A DNA stretch of 64,000 nt from BD1-7 clade bacterium (GTDB taxonomy: Bacteria; Pseudomonadota; Gammaproteobacteria; Pseudomonadales; DT-91), in contig CACSIN010000012.1 of the NCBI GenBank assembly GCA_902705835.1, forward strand, positions 243,346-307,345, given 5' to 3'. The position numbers and the translations under genes were made by a program. Each line of letters opens with the position of its first letter. Position 1 is the first letter of the stretch. Positions 8,664-16,637 of the stretch are shown here, one piece after another. Under the pieces are notes generated by a model. It searched no databases, had not been told where the DNA came from, and saw only the letters and a program-made list of their open reading frames with translations.

Positions 8664-9611
8664 ATGAAAGACATATCCCTGCTGATTTCTCCCCTGGCTA
8701 AAAGCGCATATTTCGCCGACTACCTGACTGTCGCTCAAGCCGAGTGTGACGCCATCTTCACAGATACAGCCTTTACTCATCAACGGATAGGTACACTCGA
8801 CTTTCTCGACGCAACGCTGAGTGACGATAGTATTCAACAAGCCATGCGCCTATCTTTTGCTCAAGGTATATTCGAACGATGTGATGGCGGATTTCAGCCC
8901 CTCGCAAGTGATGCCGGGTTTCGCTTGCATGAAGATTTTGTCGTTGGTGCCAAATACAAAGGCAAAACCAATGAAATGTTAACGCAGTTGTTACTGAATA
9001 TCGGGCTTGCGCATATGCCAGATAGTGCCCCTGAGACACTTAAATTGCTCGACCCTATGTGTGGTCGCGCAACAACACTGTTATGGGGGATGCGTTATGG
9101 CATGCGCTCAAAAGGTATAGAGCAAGATCCAAAAGCCTTACAAGACCTGCAGCAGTCGCTGAAAAAGTGGACCAAACTGCACCGCCAGAAACACCAGCTA
9201 CAAACAGGTTTTGTGGGCAAGGCAAATAAACAAGGCAAAGGTAAGTTCCTCGACTTTCAGGCAGAAGACGCTGGCATGCGCGTGATCCATGGCGATGCAA
9301 GGGAAGCTGCCGAACTATTGAAAGACGAAAAATTCAACCTCATCATCAGCGATCTTCCCTATGGGGTTCAACATTTCACAACCGCAAACACTCGCAACCC
9401 ACTGGCCGTGTTAGAAGAATGTGCAGACGGCTGGGCCAACTGCCTGAAACCTGACGGTGCAATTGTGTTGGCATTTAACAGTTACCAACCTAAACGCGCC
9501 AAATTGATAGAATGTTTTGCTGCTCGCGGCCTTCACGCAGAGCCATTTGCAGCCCCGCATCGCATGAGCGAAGCGATCATCAGAGATATCGTGGTATTTC
9601 GTCGCTCATAA
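8664..9611 (+). CDS. SAM-dependent RNA/DNA methylase-like protein (UPF0020/Trm11 type)
   Basis: 315 residues. SAM-binding motif I is LLDPMCGRATTLLWG, with an acidic residue at the end of the next strand in SKGIEQDP. Catalytic motif IV reads NLIISDLPYGVQH, a DLPYG variant of the (N/D)PP(Y/F) motif of amino-methylases. The fold order and the RATTLL segment resemble Trm11 and other UPF0020 putative RNA methylases acting on tRNA or rRNA guanosine or adenosine N-atoms. The N-terminal about 120 residues show no THUMP signature that I can recognise, so the target is open. Monocistronic; it starts 54 bases after the previous terminator. Confidence 0.75.
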   Translation: MKDISLLISPLAKSAYFADYLTVAQAECDAIFTDTAFTHQRIGTLDFLDATLSDDSIQQAMRLSFAQGIFERCDGGFQPLASDAGFRLHEDFVVGAKYKGKTNEMLTQLLLNIGLAHMPDSAPETLKLLDPMCGRATTLLWGMRYGMRSKGIEQDPKALQDLQQSLKKWTKLHRQKHQLQTGFVGKANKQGKGKFLDFQAEDAGMRVIHGDAREAAELLKDEKFNLIISDLPYGVQHFTTANTRNPLAVLEECADGWANCLKPDGAIVLAFNSYQPKRAKLIECFAARGLHAEPFAAPHRMSEAIIRDIVVFRRS

Positions 9612-9635
9612 TTTTCACAACCAAGCATGGCCGGC

Positions 9636-10751
9636 TCATTTGTCGGGCGCGCTTGGCCCAACGACTTTACCATCACGGTAGAGGTTATTGGCACCACGCG
9701 CCTCAGAGTCTGTTGCTTCAACCCAACCTGTAACCTCAAAGGTTTGTGGATCTGCACCCATTAACACCTCGACCGGATCCCATTGCTGGCGATAGTAAAC
9801 GCGCTTGGCGTCTTTTAAATAACCCCGATCAAGGGCAACGATGGAGGCTGGATCAGCGCCGTCAATTTTGCCCGAATGTCGATACAGCACATTGTAAACG
9901 GCCTGATCATCAATACCGATCGTTGCATCATTCTCTAATAACGAAAAAGACATCGCATCAGCCTCGGGCAGTACGAGCTCAGCGCCATTATAGATATGTT
10001 GCGCGTCTTTACTGATATGGCCGTGCAATACTTGATGCGTATTAGCATCAACACCCGGCAAAATCTCTCCCGCGAAATACACATAAGATGCGCTCTCTGA
10101 GTGCCAATACGCAAACGGGCCGGAGAAAATATCGTCTGCAACGCTAAAGCCATGGGGAGTTGCACCTTCCAAGGCAATGCCTGCGAGAAACACTGACGTT
10201 CCGTCCGTCCAATACTCATCACTCCCTGCGAGATACCCATCGGCCGTTTGATCATCATCGTTTAATGGCCAAAACGCCGTCGGATCTTCAATCTCAAGTG
10301 CCTTACCCGCATAGAAAACATGATTTTTATCAGCAGCATACGCAAACCGATCTGAATCTCCCTGAACCAGCGGCTTAAAGCTGTCAGCATCGGCGTCGAT
10401 AGCCAGGCCATCAAAATACACTTGCCCCTTGGCGATTGAGTAACCGCTGGTTGCAATGCCTCGAAAGCTATACATCAGCAATTTACCGTAACCAAAAAAC
10501 AGAATCGCGCTGATGACGACCACACTCACAACCAGCAGTGCTTTGCCTGGCGCCACACCAAAAAAATGTAAGCCAAATAACCAATAGAGCGCAAAAATAA
10601 TAATCGGATAACAAAGAACAAGAGTAACGCTGAGTACAACATCTCTTTTATTCTGAGAGCCCGGTGCATCAAACATCATTGGCGACATCATCAGAACAAT
10701 CGGCCAGTACATCAAAACAAAGGCCACTAAGATATTCAGTGCAACTTTCAT
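9636..10751 (-). CDS. DKNYY-repeat membrane protein
   Basis: 371 residues with three N-terminal membrane helices (about 4-24, 41-62 and 71-93), then a long polar part built of repeated units in which an aromatic pair follows D-x-x-x-V: ADKNHVFYAGKALE, TDGTSVFLAGIALEG, SESASYVYFAGEILPG, SKDAQHIYNGAELVLP, LKDAKRVYYRQQWDPVE, RGANNLYRDGKVVG. This is the DKNYY family pattern, found in surface or periplasm-facing proteins of unknown function. The repeats probably face the periplasm. The gene converges with the methylase gene, 24 bases away. No function can be assigned. Confidence 0.7.
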   Translation of the reverse strand: MKVALNILVAFVLMYWPIVLMMSPMMFDAPGSQNKRDVVLSVTLVLCYPIIIFALYWLFGLHFFGVAPGKALLVVSVVVISAILFFGYGKLLMYSFRGIATSGYSIAKGQVYFDGLAIDADADSFKPLVQGDSDRFAYAADKNHVFYAGKALEIEDPTAFWPLNDDDQTADGYLAGSDEYWTDGTSVFLAGIALEGATPHGFSVADDIFSGPFAYWHSESASYVYFAGEILPGVDANTHQVLHGHISKDAQHIYNGAELVLPEADAMSFSLLENDATIGIDDQAVYNVLYRHSGKIDGADPASIVALDRGYLKDAKRVYYRQQWDPVEVLMGADPQTFEVTGWVEATDSEARGANNLYRDGKVVGPSAPDK

Positions 10752-10928
10752 TATTCGTAAACCACAGGCAAAACATCGACCTTAACAGCATGACTGTGTT
10801 GGGTAAATATTTCGATCAGAGACGCAGTTAGGTTTGGAGGCATGTTGACATCGCACCAACAAAAACAGCTAAAAAGTACGTTAGACAAAGCACATTGATA
10901 AGAAATAAAGAAAGGACAATCAACAGAC

Positions 10929-10981
10929 GCTGCTCACCTTTCAGTGAGCAGCTCTCGAAGCCATCCCTGCGAAAACAGGGA
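10929..10981 (-). other. Twin hairpins downstream of epimerase gene
   Basis: Two adjacent perfect stem-loops lie just past the minus-strand epimerase stop: GCTGCTCAC/GTGAGCAGC (10929-10937 and 10944-10952) and TCCCTG/CAGGGA (10964-10969 and 10976-10981). Neither has an immediate T-tract on the minus strand, so they look like 3'-end protecting or weak terminating structures. Confidence 0.5.
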
Positions 10982-11000
10982 GCCATCATAAACAGTAGGG

Positions 11001-11972
11001 TTAACGCTTGGCGTAATTAGGAATGCCGAAAAATGCGCGGAACGCCGGCTTAGCAATCCACTGAATCGGCTTCACAAAGGGTTTGATGAAACGGAATTTA
11101 TGCTGAATATCGGCTTCGAAATCGGCCCAGCTAGTGGTCTGAAATTCGAGGATCTCTTGCGATAATTCAGTATCCATCCAATGCGTGTAGTAGTTGGATT
11201 TACCCATTTCACTATCGGCGAAAGTAAACCCCGCCGCTCCCATGATGGTCGCAACCAGATCACGCTGACGAACCTGACAGCTTTTACCGCCACCGCCCAA
11301 GTGAATACGATGCCAAGCTTCTTCACGTTCAACGCCATTGGCCAACGCCAGTGCTACGTCACGCGGGTGAATATATTCAAGGCAGTTATCCGCACGGGTA
11401 TCAAACATCTGACGCACTAGACGCTTATCTGCAATTTTGATATCAGCATCAATCGATACACCCACACGGAAGATCATCCAAGGCTTGGTGTGCTCAACAA
11501 TAGCGGCCTCACAAGCGACTTTCTGTTCTGTGTAGTTGTCCATCGGCGCAACAGGGTCGGACGCTTTTTTCACTGTTGAATCGACAGTCTGTTCACCAAA
11601 AACGGTGAATGAGGAAGTGAAGATAAACACCGGAGAAGTATTAAGCTTTTGAATGGCTTCCAGCAACTGTTTAGTGGCATCTACGTTTACTTCCCAGGCC
11701 AGTTTCGGCATATCATCCGTGGCTGGTGGAATCAGTGCAGCCAAGTGAATCACCGCATCCTTTTTCACCAGCAAAGATGCCATCAGTGCCTGATCACGAA
11801 TATCTCCCCAGACAATCTCCTCAACATGCCCTTCAAAACGTTTAGCGGCTTCCTGCGCCGGTTTCGAGGCCAGATCGAAACAAGTGACCTGATAACCTTT
11901 CTTCAACAGGGCATCAAGTACATAACATCCCAGGTTGCCAAACGCGCCCGTTAGCAAAACAGATTTACTCAT
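11001..11972 (-). CDS. NAD(P)-dependent epimerase/dehydratase (extended SDR)
   Basis: 323 residues. The N-terminal nucleotide-binding loop is TGAFGNLGCYVLD (a G-x-x-G-x-x-G pattern with the first residues after a short beta strand), and the adenine-side acid is in CFDLAS. The active-site segment has FTSSFTVFGEQ with YTEQK (Tyr-x-x-x-Lys), and the upstream IHLAALIPP is typical of UDP-sugar epimerase-like extended SDRs. The C-terminal substrate domain does not reveal the substrate. The end of the protein is basic and aromatic. Monocistronic on the minus strand, with twin hairpins after the stop. Confidence 0.8.
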   Translation of the reverse strand: MSKSVLLTGAFGNLGCYVLDALLKKGYQVTCFDLASKPAQEAAKRFEGHVEEIVWGDIRDQALMASLLVKKDAVIHLAALIPPATDDMPKLAWEVNVDATKQLLEAIQKLNTSPVFIFTSSFTVFGEQTVDSTVKKASDPVAPMDNYTEQKVACEAAIVEHTKPWMIFRVGVSIDADIKIADKRLVRQMFDTRADNCLEYIHPRDVALALANGVEREEAWHRIHLGGGGKSCQVRQRDLVATIMGAAGFTFADSEMGKSNYYTHWMDTELSQEILEFQTTSWADFEADIQHKFRFIKPFVKPIQWIAKPAFRAFFGIPNYAKR

Positions 11973-12030
11973 GATTCAATTTCTGCTCAGTGAATTGTAG
12001 GGCTGCCATCATGACAAAATTGAGGGCATA

Positions 12031-12055
12031 AAAAAAGCCGACGTCAGTGTCGGCT
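12031..12055 (-). terminator. Rho-independent terminator of acyl-CoA ligase gene
   Basis: GCCGAC (12037-12042) pairs with GTCGGC (12049-12054). The plus-strand A6 at 12031-12036 is the T-tract on the minus strand. Confidence 0.8.
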
Positions 12056-12090
12056 CTCAAGCATGTCAAATACTAAATACTTATTACTGT

Positions 12091-12114
12091 AATTTCGCGG
12101 ATTATCGCGAAATT
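12091..12114 (-). other. Perfect hairpin spanning the acyl-CoA ligase stop codon
   Basis: AATTTCGCG (12091-12099) and CGCGAAATT (12106-12114) form a 9-bp stem with a 6-base loop. The stem includes bases of the stop codon of the minus-strand ligase gene and precedes the true terminator. Confidence 0.5.
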
Positions 12115-13693
12115 AAGCGCTGCGTAATTCCGTTTTTAGGATTTTACCGGATGCATTCATTGGCATGGCATCCAAGAATTCAACAAACCGCGGTACCTTG
12201 TAGTTGGCGATATTTGTTTTGCAGTAACCGACAACATCTTGCTCGGTTAACGTGCTATCGGCTTTTTTCACCACAAATACTTTGCCCACTTCGCCCATGC
12301 GTTCATCAGCAACCCCCACAACCGCCGCCTGAACAACACCGTCGATATTACAAATAGCGCTCTCAATCTCTGCCGGATACACATTAAAGCCGCCAGAAAT
12401 GTACATATCTTTCATGCGATCCGTAATATCAATGTAACCGTTAGCATCCATCGTGCCGACATCGCCGGTTTTCAGCCAACCGTCAGCGGTGATGGTTTCT
12501 TCCGTTGCTTGATCGTTGTCAAAATAGCCTTTCATGACGTTGTAGCCGCGAACCCAGATTTCACCGGCTTCACCTTCTGGCATGTTATCGCCTTGACCAT
12601 CGACGATTTTTACTTCGATACCATCCATCGCACGGCCAGAAGATCCGGAAATGATTTCCGCTGGGTCGTCTGGACGGCAGATCGATACAAACCCGCACGT
12701 CTCAGTAAGGCCATAGGCAGTGACCACGGTTTCGAAATTCAGCTCATTACGCATGCGATTAACCAGCTCAACCGGCACCGGTGCGGCACCGGTTACTGCC
12801 AGGCGTAGGCTCGATAGGTCGTATTCTGCACGACGCGGGTGCGCAAGGATCGATTGATAAATGGTTGGTGGCCCAGGCAGCATGGTGATTTGATCATCAT
12901 GAATCTGCTGTAAAACGGCATCCAGATCAAATGTCAGTACCGGAAACATCCGCGCGCCTTTAATAATGGCAGCCAACCAACCGGCTTTGTAACCAAAACT
13001 ATGGAAAAACGGATTAATGATCAGATAGTTATCACTGTCATTCAGGCCATTGGTATCTGCCCAAGTTGTGATGGTTCGAATATTCTGACCGTGTGCACAC
13101 ATGACGCCCTTCGGCTTACCCGTGGTGCCAGATGTAAACAGCATATCCATGGTATCGTCTGGAGATACACTCGCCGCCATGGCTTCAACGGCGCTTTGCT
13201 CAACATTATCGCCGCGAGTCAGAAATGCATCCCATGACGTTGCGCCATCAGCTGCATTTTCAAACAATACGATTTCTTTACAACCCGGCAGATCTTGCTG
13301 TTTAAGCATATCGAGATAGTTGATCACCGATTTAGGGCCCGACTGGAAGGTATCAAGAGTAAATACCATTTTAGCGCCACTGCGATTGATCAGATCTGCC
13401 GCTTCCGAGCCTTTCATCCGTGTGTTCAGAGGCACTAAAACCGCGCCAATACTTTCAAGGCCAAGGCTTGCGATAATCCAAGGGCTTACGTTCGGTGCCC
13501 ACACAGCGATACGGTCGCCTTTTTCGATGCCAGAAGCCACGAAGGCCTTGGCTGCTTGCCAACGCAGATCATTGAGTTGCGCATAGGTGATTTCGTTATC
13601 ACCTTCCTTTATAGCCACTTTATCGCCATAGGTAACGGCGGCCTGCGTCATAATCAACGGAAGGGTTTGCGCATCAGCTGCTGCGTTCATCAT
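12113..13693 (-). CDS. Acyl-CoA ligase (AMP-binding), FadD3-like
   Basis: 526 residues. It activates a carboxylic acid to its CoA thioester through an acyl-AMP in the cytoplasm. The P-loop is LFTSGTTGKPKGV. Downstream come INPFFHSFGYKAG, LPGPPTIYQS, TAYGLTET, the TGD motif, the hinge region DRMKDMYISGGFNVYP and the catalytic lysine in ASGKILK. The INPFFH.FGYKAG/LPGPPTIYQS combination and VPLNTR.KGSEAADL resemble FadD3, the actinobacterial ligase for the C/D-ring steroid fragment HIP, more than ordinary long-chain FadD. The start is the ATG at 13693 (or 13690), with GAGGA just upstream; the frame is open further to 13753 but lacks a ribosome-binding site there. Steroid use is inferred. Confidence 0.85.
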   Translation of the reverse strand: MMNAAADAQTLPLIMTQAAVTYGDKVAIKEGDNEITYAQLNDLRWQAAKAFVASGIEKGDRIAVWAPNVSPWIIASLGLESIGAVLVPLNTRMKGSEAADLINRSGAKMVFTLDTFQSGPKSVINYLDMLKQQDLPGCKEIVLFENAADGATSWDAFLTRGDNVEQSAVEAMAASVSPDDTMDMLFTSGTTGKPKGVMCAHGQNIRTITTWADTNGLNDSDNYLIINPFFHSFGYKAGWLAAIIKGARMFPVLTFDLDAVLQQIHDDQITMLPGPPTIYQSILAHPRRAEYDLSSLRLAVTGAAPVPVELVNRMRNELNFETVVTAYGLTETCGFVSICRPDDPAEIISGSSGRAMDGIEVKIVDGQGDNMPEGEAGEIWVRGYNVMKGYFDNDQATEETITADGWLKTGDVGTMDANGYIDITDRMKDMYISGGFNVYPAEIESAICNIDGVVQAAVVGVADERMGEVGKVFVVKKADSTLTEQDVVGYCKTNIANYKVPRFVEFLDAMPMNASGKILKTELRSA

Positions 13694-14130
13694 GATGTCC
13701 TCACGGATTTCACCCGATCGAACCGGGCTTGGGTAAAAGAAACAAAACGGCACATGTTAGAAAGGTTGGCAGTGCAAAGCAAGTACAGCACACCAGAACA
13801 CGCTCAAAAGCGCCTTTTTTGCTCTGAAGCTTCGTGATTTCTGTGACTCCGAGCCATAAGAAAAGGTTTCGCGCGTTCTCGAATCGGTTTCAATTGAAGT
13901 TTCTCAGACAACATCGATATCGACGTAACACCCAGCGACATACTCCAACTGCCATCAAATACCGGACCTCGTTACAAGAAACTATGCGGTCACTCCCGCT
14001 GACATAACGACGACTGAGCGGCGAACGTAAAACATATTGTGCAAACCATTGTCTCGGTAACAGCAATCGATCTATATTGACGGCTTCTTCTTATCGCTAG
14101 TTACCACCAACCTAAATTAAGGATTCCCCT
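13694..14130. other. Intergenic region between acyl-CoA ligase and peroxiredoxin
   Basis: About 437 bases between divergent genes. The right end carries the proposed peroxiredoxin promoter at 14049-14078. I see no RNA gene, no coding frame with a ribosome-binding site and no strong palindrome in the remainder. Confidence 0.4.
14049..14078 (+). promoter_or_regulatory. Candidate sigma-70 promoter of peroxiredoxin gene
   Basis: TTGTCT (14049-14054) and TATATT (14073-14078) are separated by 18 bases, 52 bases before the start codon. Confidence 0.4.
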
Positions 14131-14610
14131 ATGAGTATTCAAGTCGGCGACCGTATCCCTAGCGCCACGTTCAAAACCATGACCGCAGACGGCCCAAAAG
14201 AAGTCACATCTGCCGAATTATTCGACGGTAAAAAAGTCGTTATTTTCGCCGTACCCGGTGCATTTACACCGACCTGCTCAGCCGCTCACCTGCCAGGCTT
14301 TGTCGTGAGTGTTGACGACATCAAAGCAAAAGGTGTTGATACCGTTGTTTGTACCTCGGTAAACGATGTATTTGTCATGGACGCTTGGGGCAAAGCCTCC
14401 AATGCTGAGCACATCACTATGCTGGCTGACGGCAACGCAACCTTTGCTCAAGCACTGGGCTTAACACTCGACGGCAGTGGATTTGGTATGGGTACCCGCT
14501 CAAAGCGGTATGCCATGATTGTTGATAATGGCCAGGTAGAACACCTAGCGATCGACGAAAAAGGCTTGGAAAAATCAACGGCTGAAGCCATTCTCGCAGC
14601 ATTGAGTTAA
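14131..14610 (+). CDS. Peroxiredoxin, Prx5-type
   Basis: 159 residues, full length for Prx5-type thiol peroxidases, which reduce hydrogen and alkyl peroxides in the cytoplasm. The active-site motif is PGAFTPTCS (peroxidatic Cys about residue 50), and the remainder (HLPGF, VNDVFVM.AW, ADGNATFA..LGL..D.SG.G.G.RS.RYAM) is the Prx5 pattern. No glutaredoxin domain is fused, unlike the hybrid forms. AAGGA lies 8 bases before the ATG. It precedes a dps gene, so the two may share an oxidative-stress role, but a hairpin separates them. Confidence 0.92.
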   Translation: MSIQVGDRIPSATFKTMTADGPKEVTSAELFDGKKVVIFAVPGAFTPTCSAAHLPGFVVSVDDIKAKGVDTVVCTSVNDVFVMDAWGKASNAEHITMLADGNATFAQALGLTLDGSGFGMGTRSKRYAMIVDNGQVEHLAIDEKGLEKSTAEAILAALS

Positions 14611-14619
14611 TTTCTATGC

Positions 14620-14655
14620 TGAAAGCAGGCTCGGTATATGCCATGCCTGCTTTCA
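14620..14655 (+). terminator. Hairpin downstream of peroxiredoxin gene
   Basis: TGAAAGCAGGC (14620-14630) and GCCTGCTTTCA (14645-14655) form a perfect 11-bp stem with a 14-base loop. There is no T-tract, so it is either a weak terminator or a 3'-end stabiliser. Confidence 0.55.
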
Positions 14656-14849
14656 ATAACAAATGCCGCCTTTATCTAGCGATATCGCTTTTCAATTTCC
14701 GTTCTACCCGCTGACTTTCACCCTCTCTGCCACCCCGATAACACCGCAAGAATTCATCAAAACCTGCCTGCACACTCGAATCATCTGCGTGATTACTAGT
14801 CGAAAAAACGTGAACAACTAGGATTCCGCACCGACAGACGAGGTACTGC

Positions 14850-15320
14850 ATGACACAAATTAATATCGGCATCAGCAAAAAAGGCCGTAAGGCGATTACC
14901 GAAGCTCTCAAAGTTTTACTCGCCGACACCTACACACTTTATCTGCAAACCCATAATTTCCATTGGAACGTAACAGGGCCGCGCTTTCGTGAATTGCACT
15001 TGATGTTCGAAGAGCAATACAACGAGCTCTGGCTTGCGGTCGACGACATCGCAGAACGCATCCGCACGCTGGACGAACCCGCCCCTGGCACCTACAAATC
15101 CTTTGCCAAGCTCACCAACATCAAAGACACCGAAGGCTATCCGTCCGCCAAAGACATGATTGACCTGCTGACCGTTGGCAATGAACAGGTGGTAAAAACC
15201 TGCCGCAAAGTTCTCAAGGTTGCTTCTGAAGAAGACGATGAATCAACATTGTCGTTGGCATCTGATCGTATGGGAATCCATGAAAAAGCTGCTTGGATGC
15301 TGCGTGCGCTGAACAAGTAA
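14850..15320 (+). CDS. dps: Dps-family ferritin-like protein
   Basis: 156 residues, the usual length of Dps/miniferritin subunits, which form 12-mers that oxidise and store iron and protect DNA. The ferroxidase region is visible in [31 protein letters not shown] (His and His/Glu ligands), followed by [23 protein letters not shown] (Asp and Glu ligands), the characteristic Dps order. The N-terminus is short with several lysines and could touch DNA. GAGGT lies upstream of the ATG. It stands after the peroxiredoxin gene, consistent with peroxide defence. Confidence 0.9.
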   Translation: MTQINIGISKKGRKAITEALKVLLADTYTLYLQTHNFHWNVTGPRFRELHLMFEEQYNELWLAVDDIAERIRTLDEPAPGTYKSFAKLTNIKDTEGYPSAKDMIDLLTVGNEQVVKTCRKVLKVASEEDDESTLSLASDRMGIHEKAAWMLRALNK

Positions 15321-15528
15321 CTGCTTTCTTGACTATGTTTTGACTATGTAGCTCGCAATGTATTCGACCATACAGAGCCGCTAGTTAAAAAGAGCAGTAC
15401 ATCGGTGCAGCAGCAAGCCGTTTATGGTTTGCCACAGACGGAAACTCCATTATACCCAGCCAATGCTAACGCTCTGTGCCAATGGCACGCTGAATCAACA
15501 TCATCAATGATACTCTCAAGGATCCACC

Positions 15529-16584
15529 ATGGTTAAACTCGGTTTGATGCTCGGTTACTCTGGCAAAACACTGAATATCCCGATCGATCTGATTCGCCAT
15601 GCCGAGTCACTCGGGTACGATTCCGTCTGGACGGCCGAAGCCTATGGCAGCGATGCAGTGACACCGGCAACCTGGATTCTGGCACACACGACGCGCATTC
15701 GTGTTGGTACCTGTATCATGCAGATTCCCGCACGCACACCCGCAATGGCGGCAATGACGGCCATGACCCTTTCGCAGCTTTCCGGTGGCCGCTTTATTGC
15801 TGGTCTTGGGGCATCAGGCCCGCAAGTTGTCGAAGGTTGGCACGGTATTCCCTATAACAAACCCGTGACGCGTACCCGCGAATATATCCAAATTATGCGG
15901 GAGATCATGGCGCGTGAAGGCCCGGTAACTTTTGATGGTGAGGTTTACCAGCTACCCACCCGCATTGAAGGCGCCACAGGCTTGGGGAAACCCCTGAAAT
16001 CTATCTTGCAAGCTGATACTGAGATTCCGATCTATACCGCATCAATTACGCCAGCCGGATTGGCTTGCGCCGCCGAAGTCGCCGACGGCGTATTTCCGAT
16101 CTGGATGAGCCCGGAAAAATTCGAAACAACCCTTCTGCCCCATTATCAAAAAGGTTTCGATCGCGGACTAGAAGGCAAAACGCTGGCGAATTTCGCCAAC
16201 GTCCCCGGCCTCAGTGTCGTGCTAGGCGATGATGTTGATGCGTGCCGCATGACCGTCAAACACTTCATGGCACTTTACATCGGTGGCATGGGTGCCAAGG
16301 GCAAGAATTTCTACACAACCTATGCCAGCACTTTAGGTTATGAAGAAGAGGCATTGCGTGTGCAAGAACTCTATCTCGCCGGCAAGAAAGACGAAGCCGT
16401 GAAAGCGGTTCCCGACGCGCTAGTTGATGAAGTGGCATTGGTTGGCCCTGAAAAACGCATCCGCGAGCGCGCTGAAGCTTGGATTGAAGCCGGCCAAAAA
16501 GGACTGGTCGATACGCTCATGATCTCCACACTGCAACCGGATGTTATCGATCTCCTCGCTGATATTTTTACGGATAAATCCTGA
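15529..16584 (+). CDS. LLM-class flavin/F420-dependent oxidoreductase, paralogue 1
   Basis: 351 residues of the luciferase-like monooxygenase fold (TIM barrel). Family features are the N-terminal LGLMLGYSGK, the RHAESLGYDSVWTAEAYGSDAVTP segment, RIRVGTCIMQIPARTP, GRFIAGLGASGPQVVEGWHG, and EVADGVFPIWMSPE. It is close to the F420-dependent LLM subgroup common in mycobacteria, and clearly paralogous to the gene at 60547-61590, sharing GPQVVEGW and TGLGKPLKSIL-like blocks. Cofactor (F420 or FMN) and substrate are not decided by sequence alone. AAGGA precedes the ATG. It is 53 bases upstream of aceK, possibly co-transcribed. Confidence 0.85.
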   Translation: MVKLGLMLGYSGKTLNIPIDLIRHAESLGYDSVWTAEAYGSDAVTPATWILAHTTRIRVGTCIMQIPARTPAMAAMTAMTLSQLSGGRFIAGLGASGPQVVEGWHGIPYNKPVTRTREYIQIMREIMAREGPVTFDGEVYQLPTRIEGATGLGKPLKSILQADTEIPIYTASITPAGLACAAEVADGVFPIWMSPEKFETTLLPHYQKGFDRGLEGKTLANFANVPGLSVVLGDDVDACRMTVKHFMALYIGGMGAKGKNFYTTYASTLGYEEEALRVQELYLAGKKDEAVKAVPDALVDEVALVGPEKRIRERAEAWIEAGQKGLVDTLMISTLQPDVIDLLADIFTDKS

Positions 16585-16637
16585 CTATTTATTAGTTGCC
16601 ATAATGGCCAATACCGACACACCTCAGGGGAGGCTAC

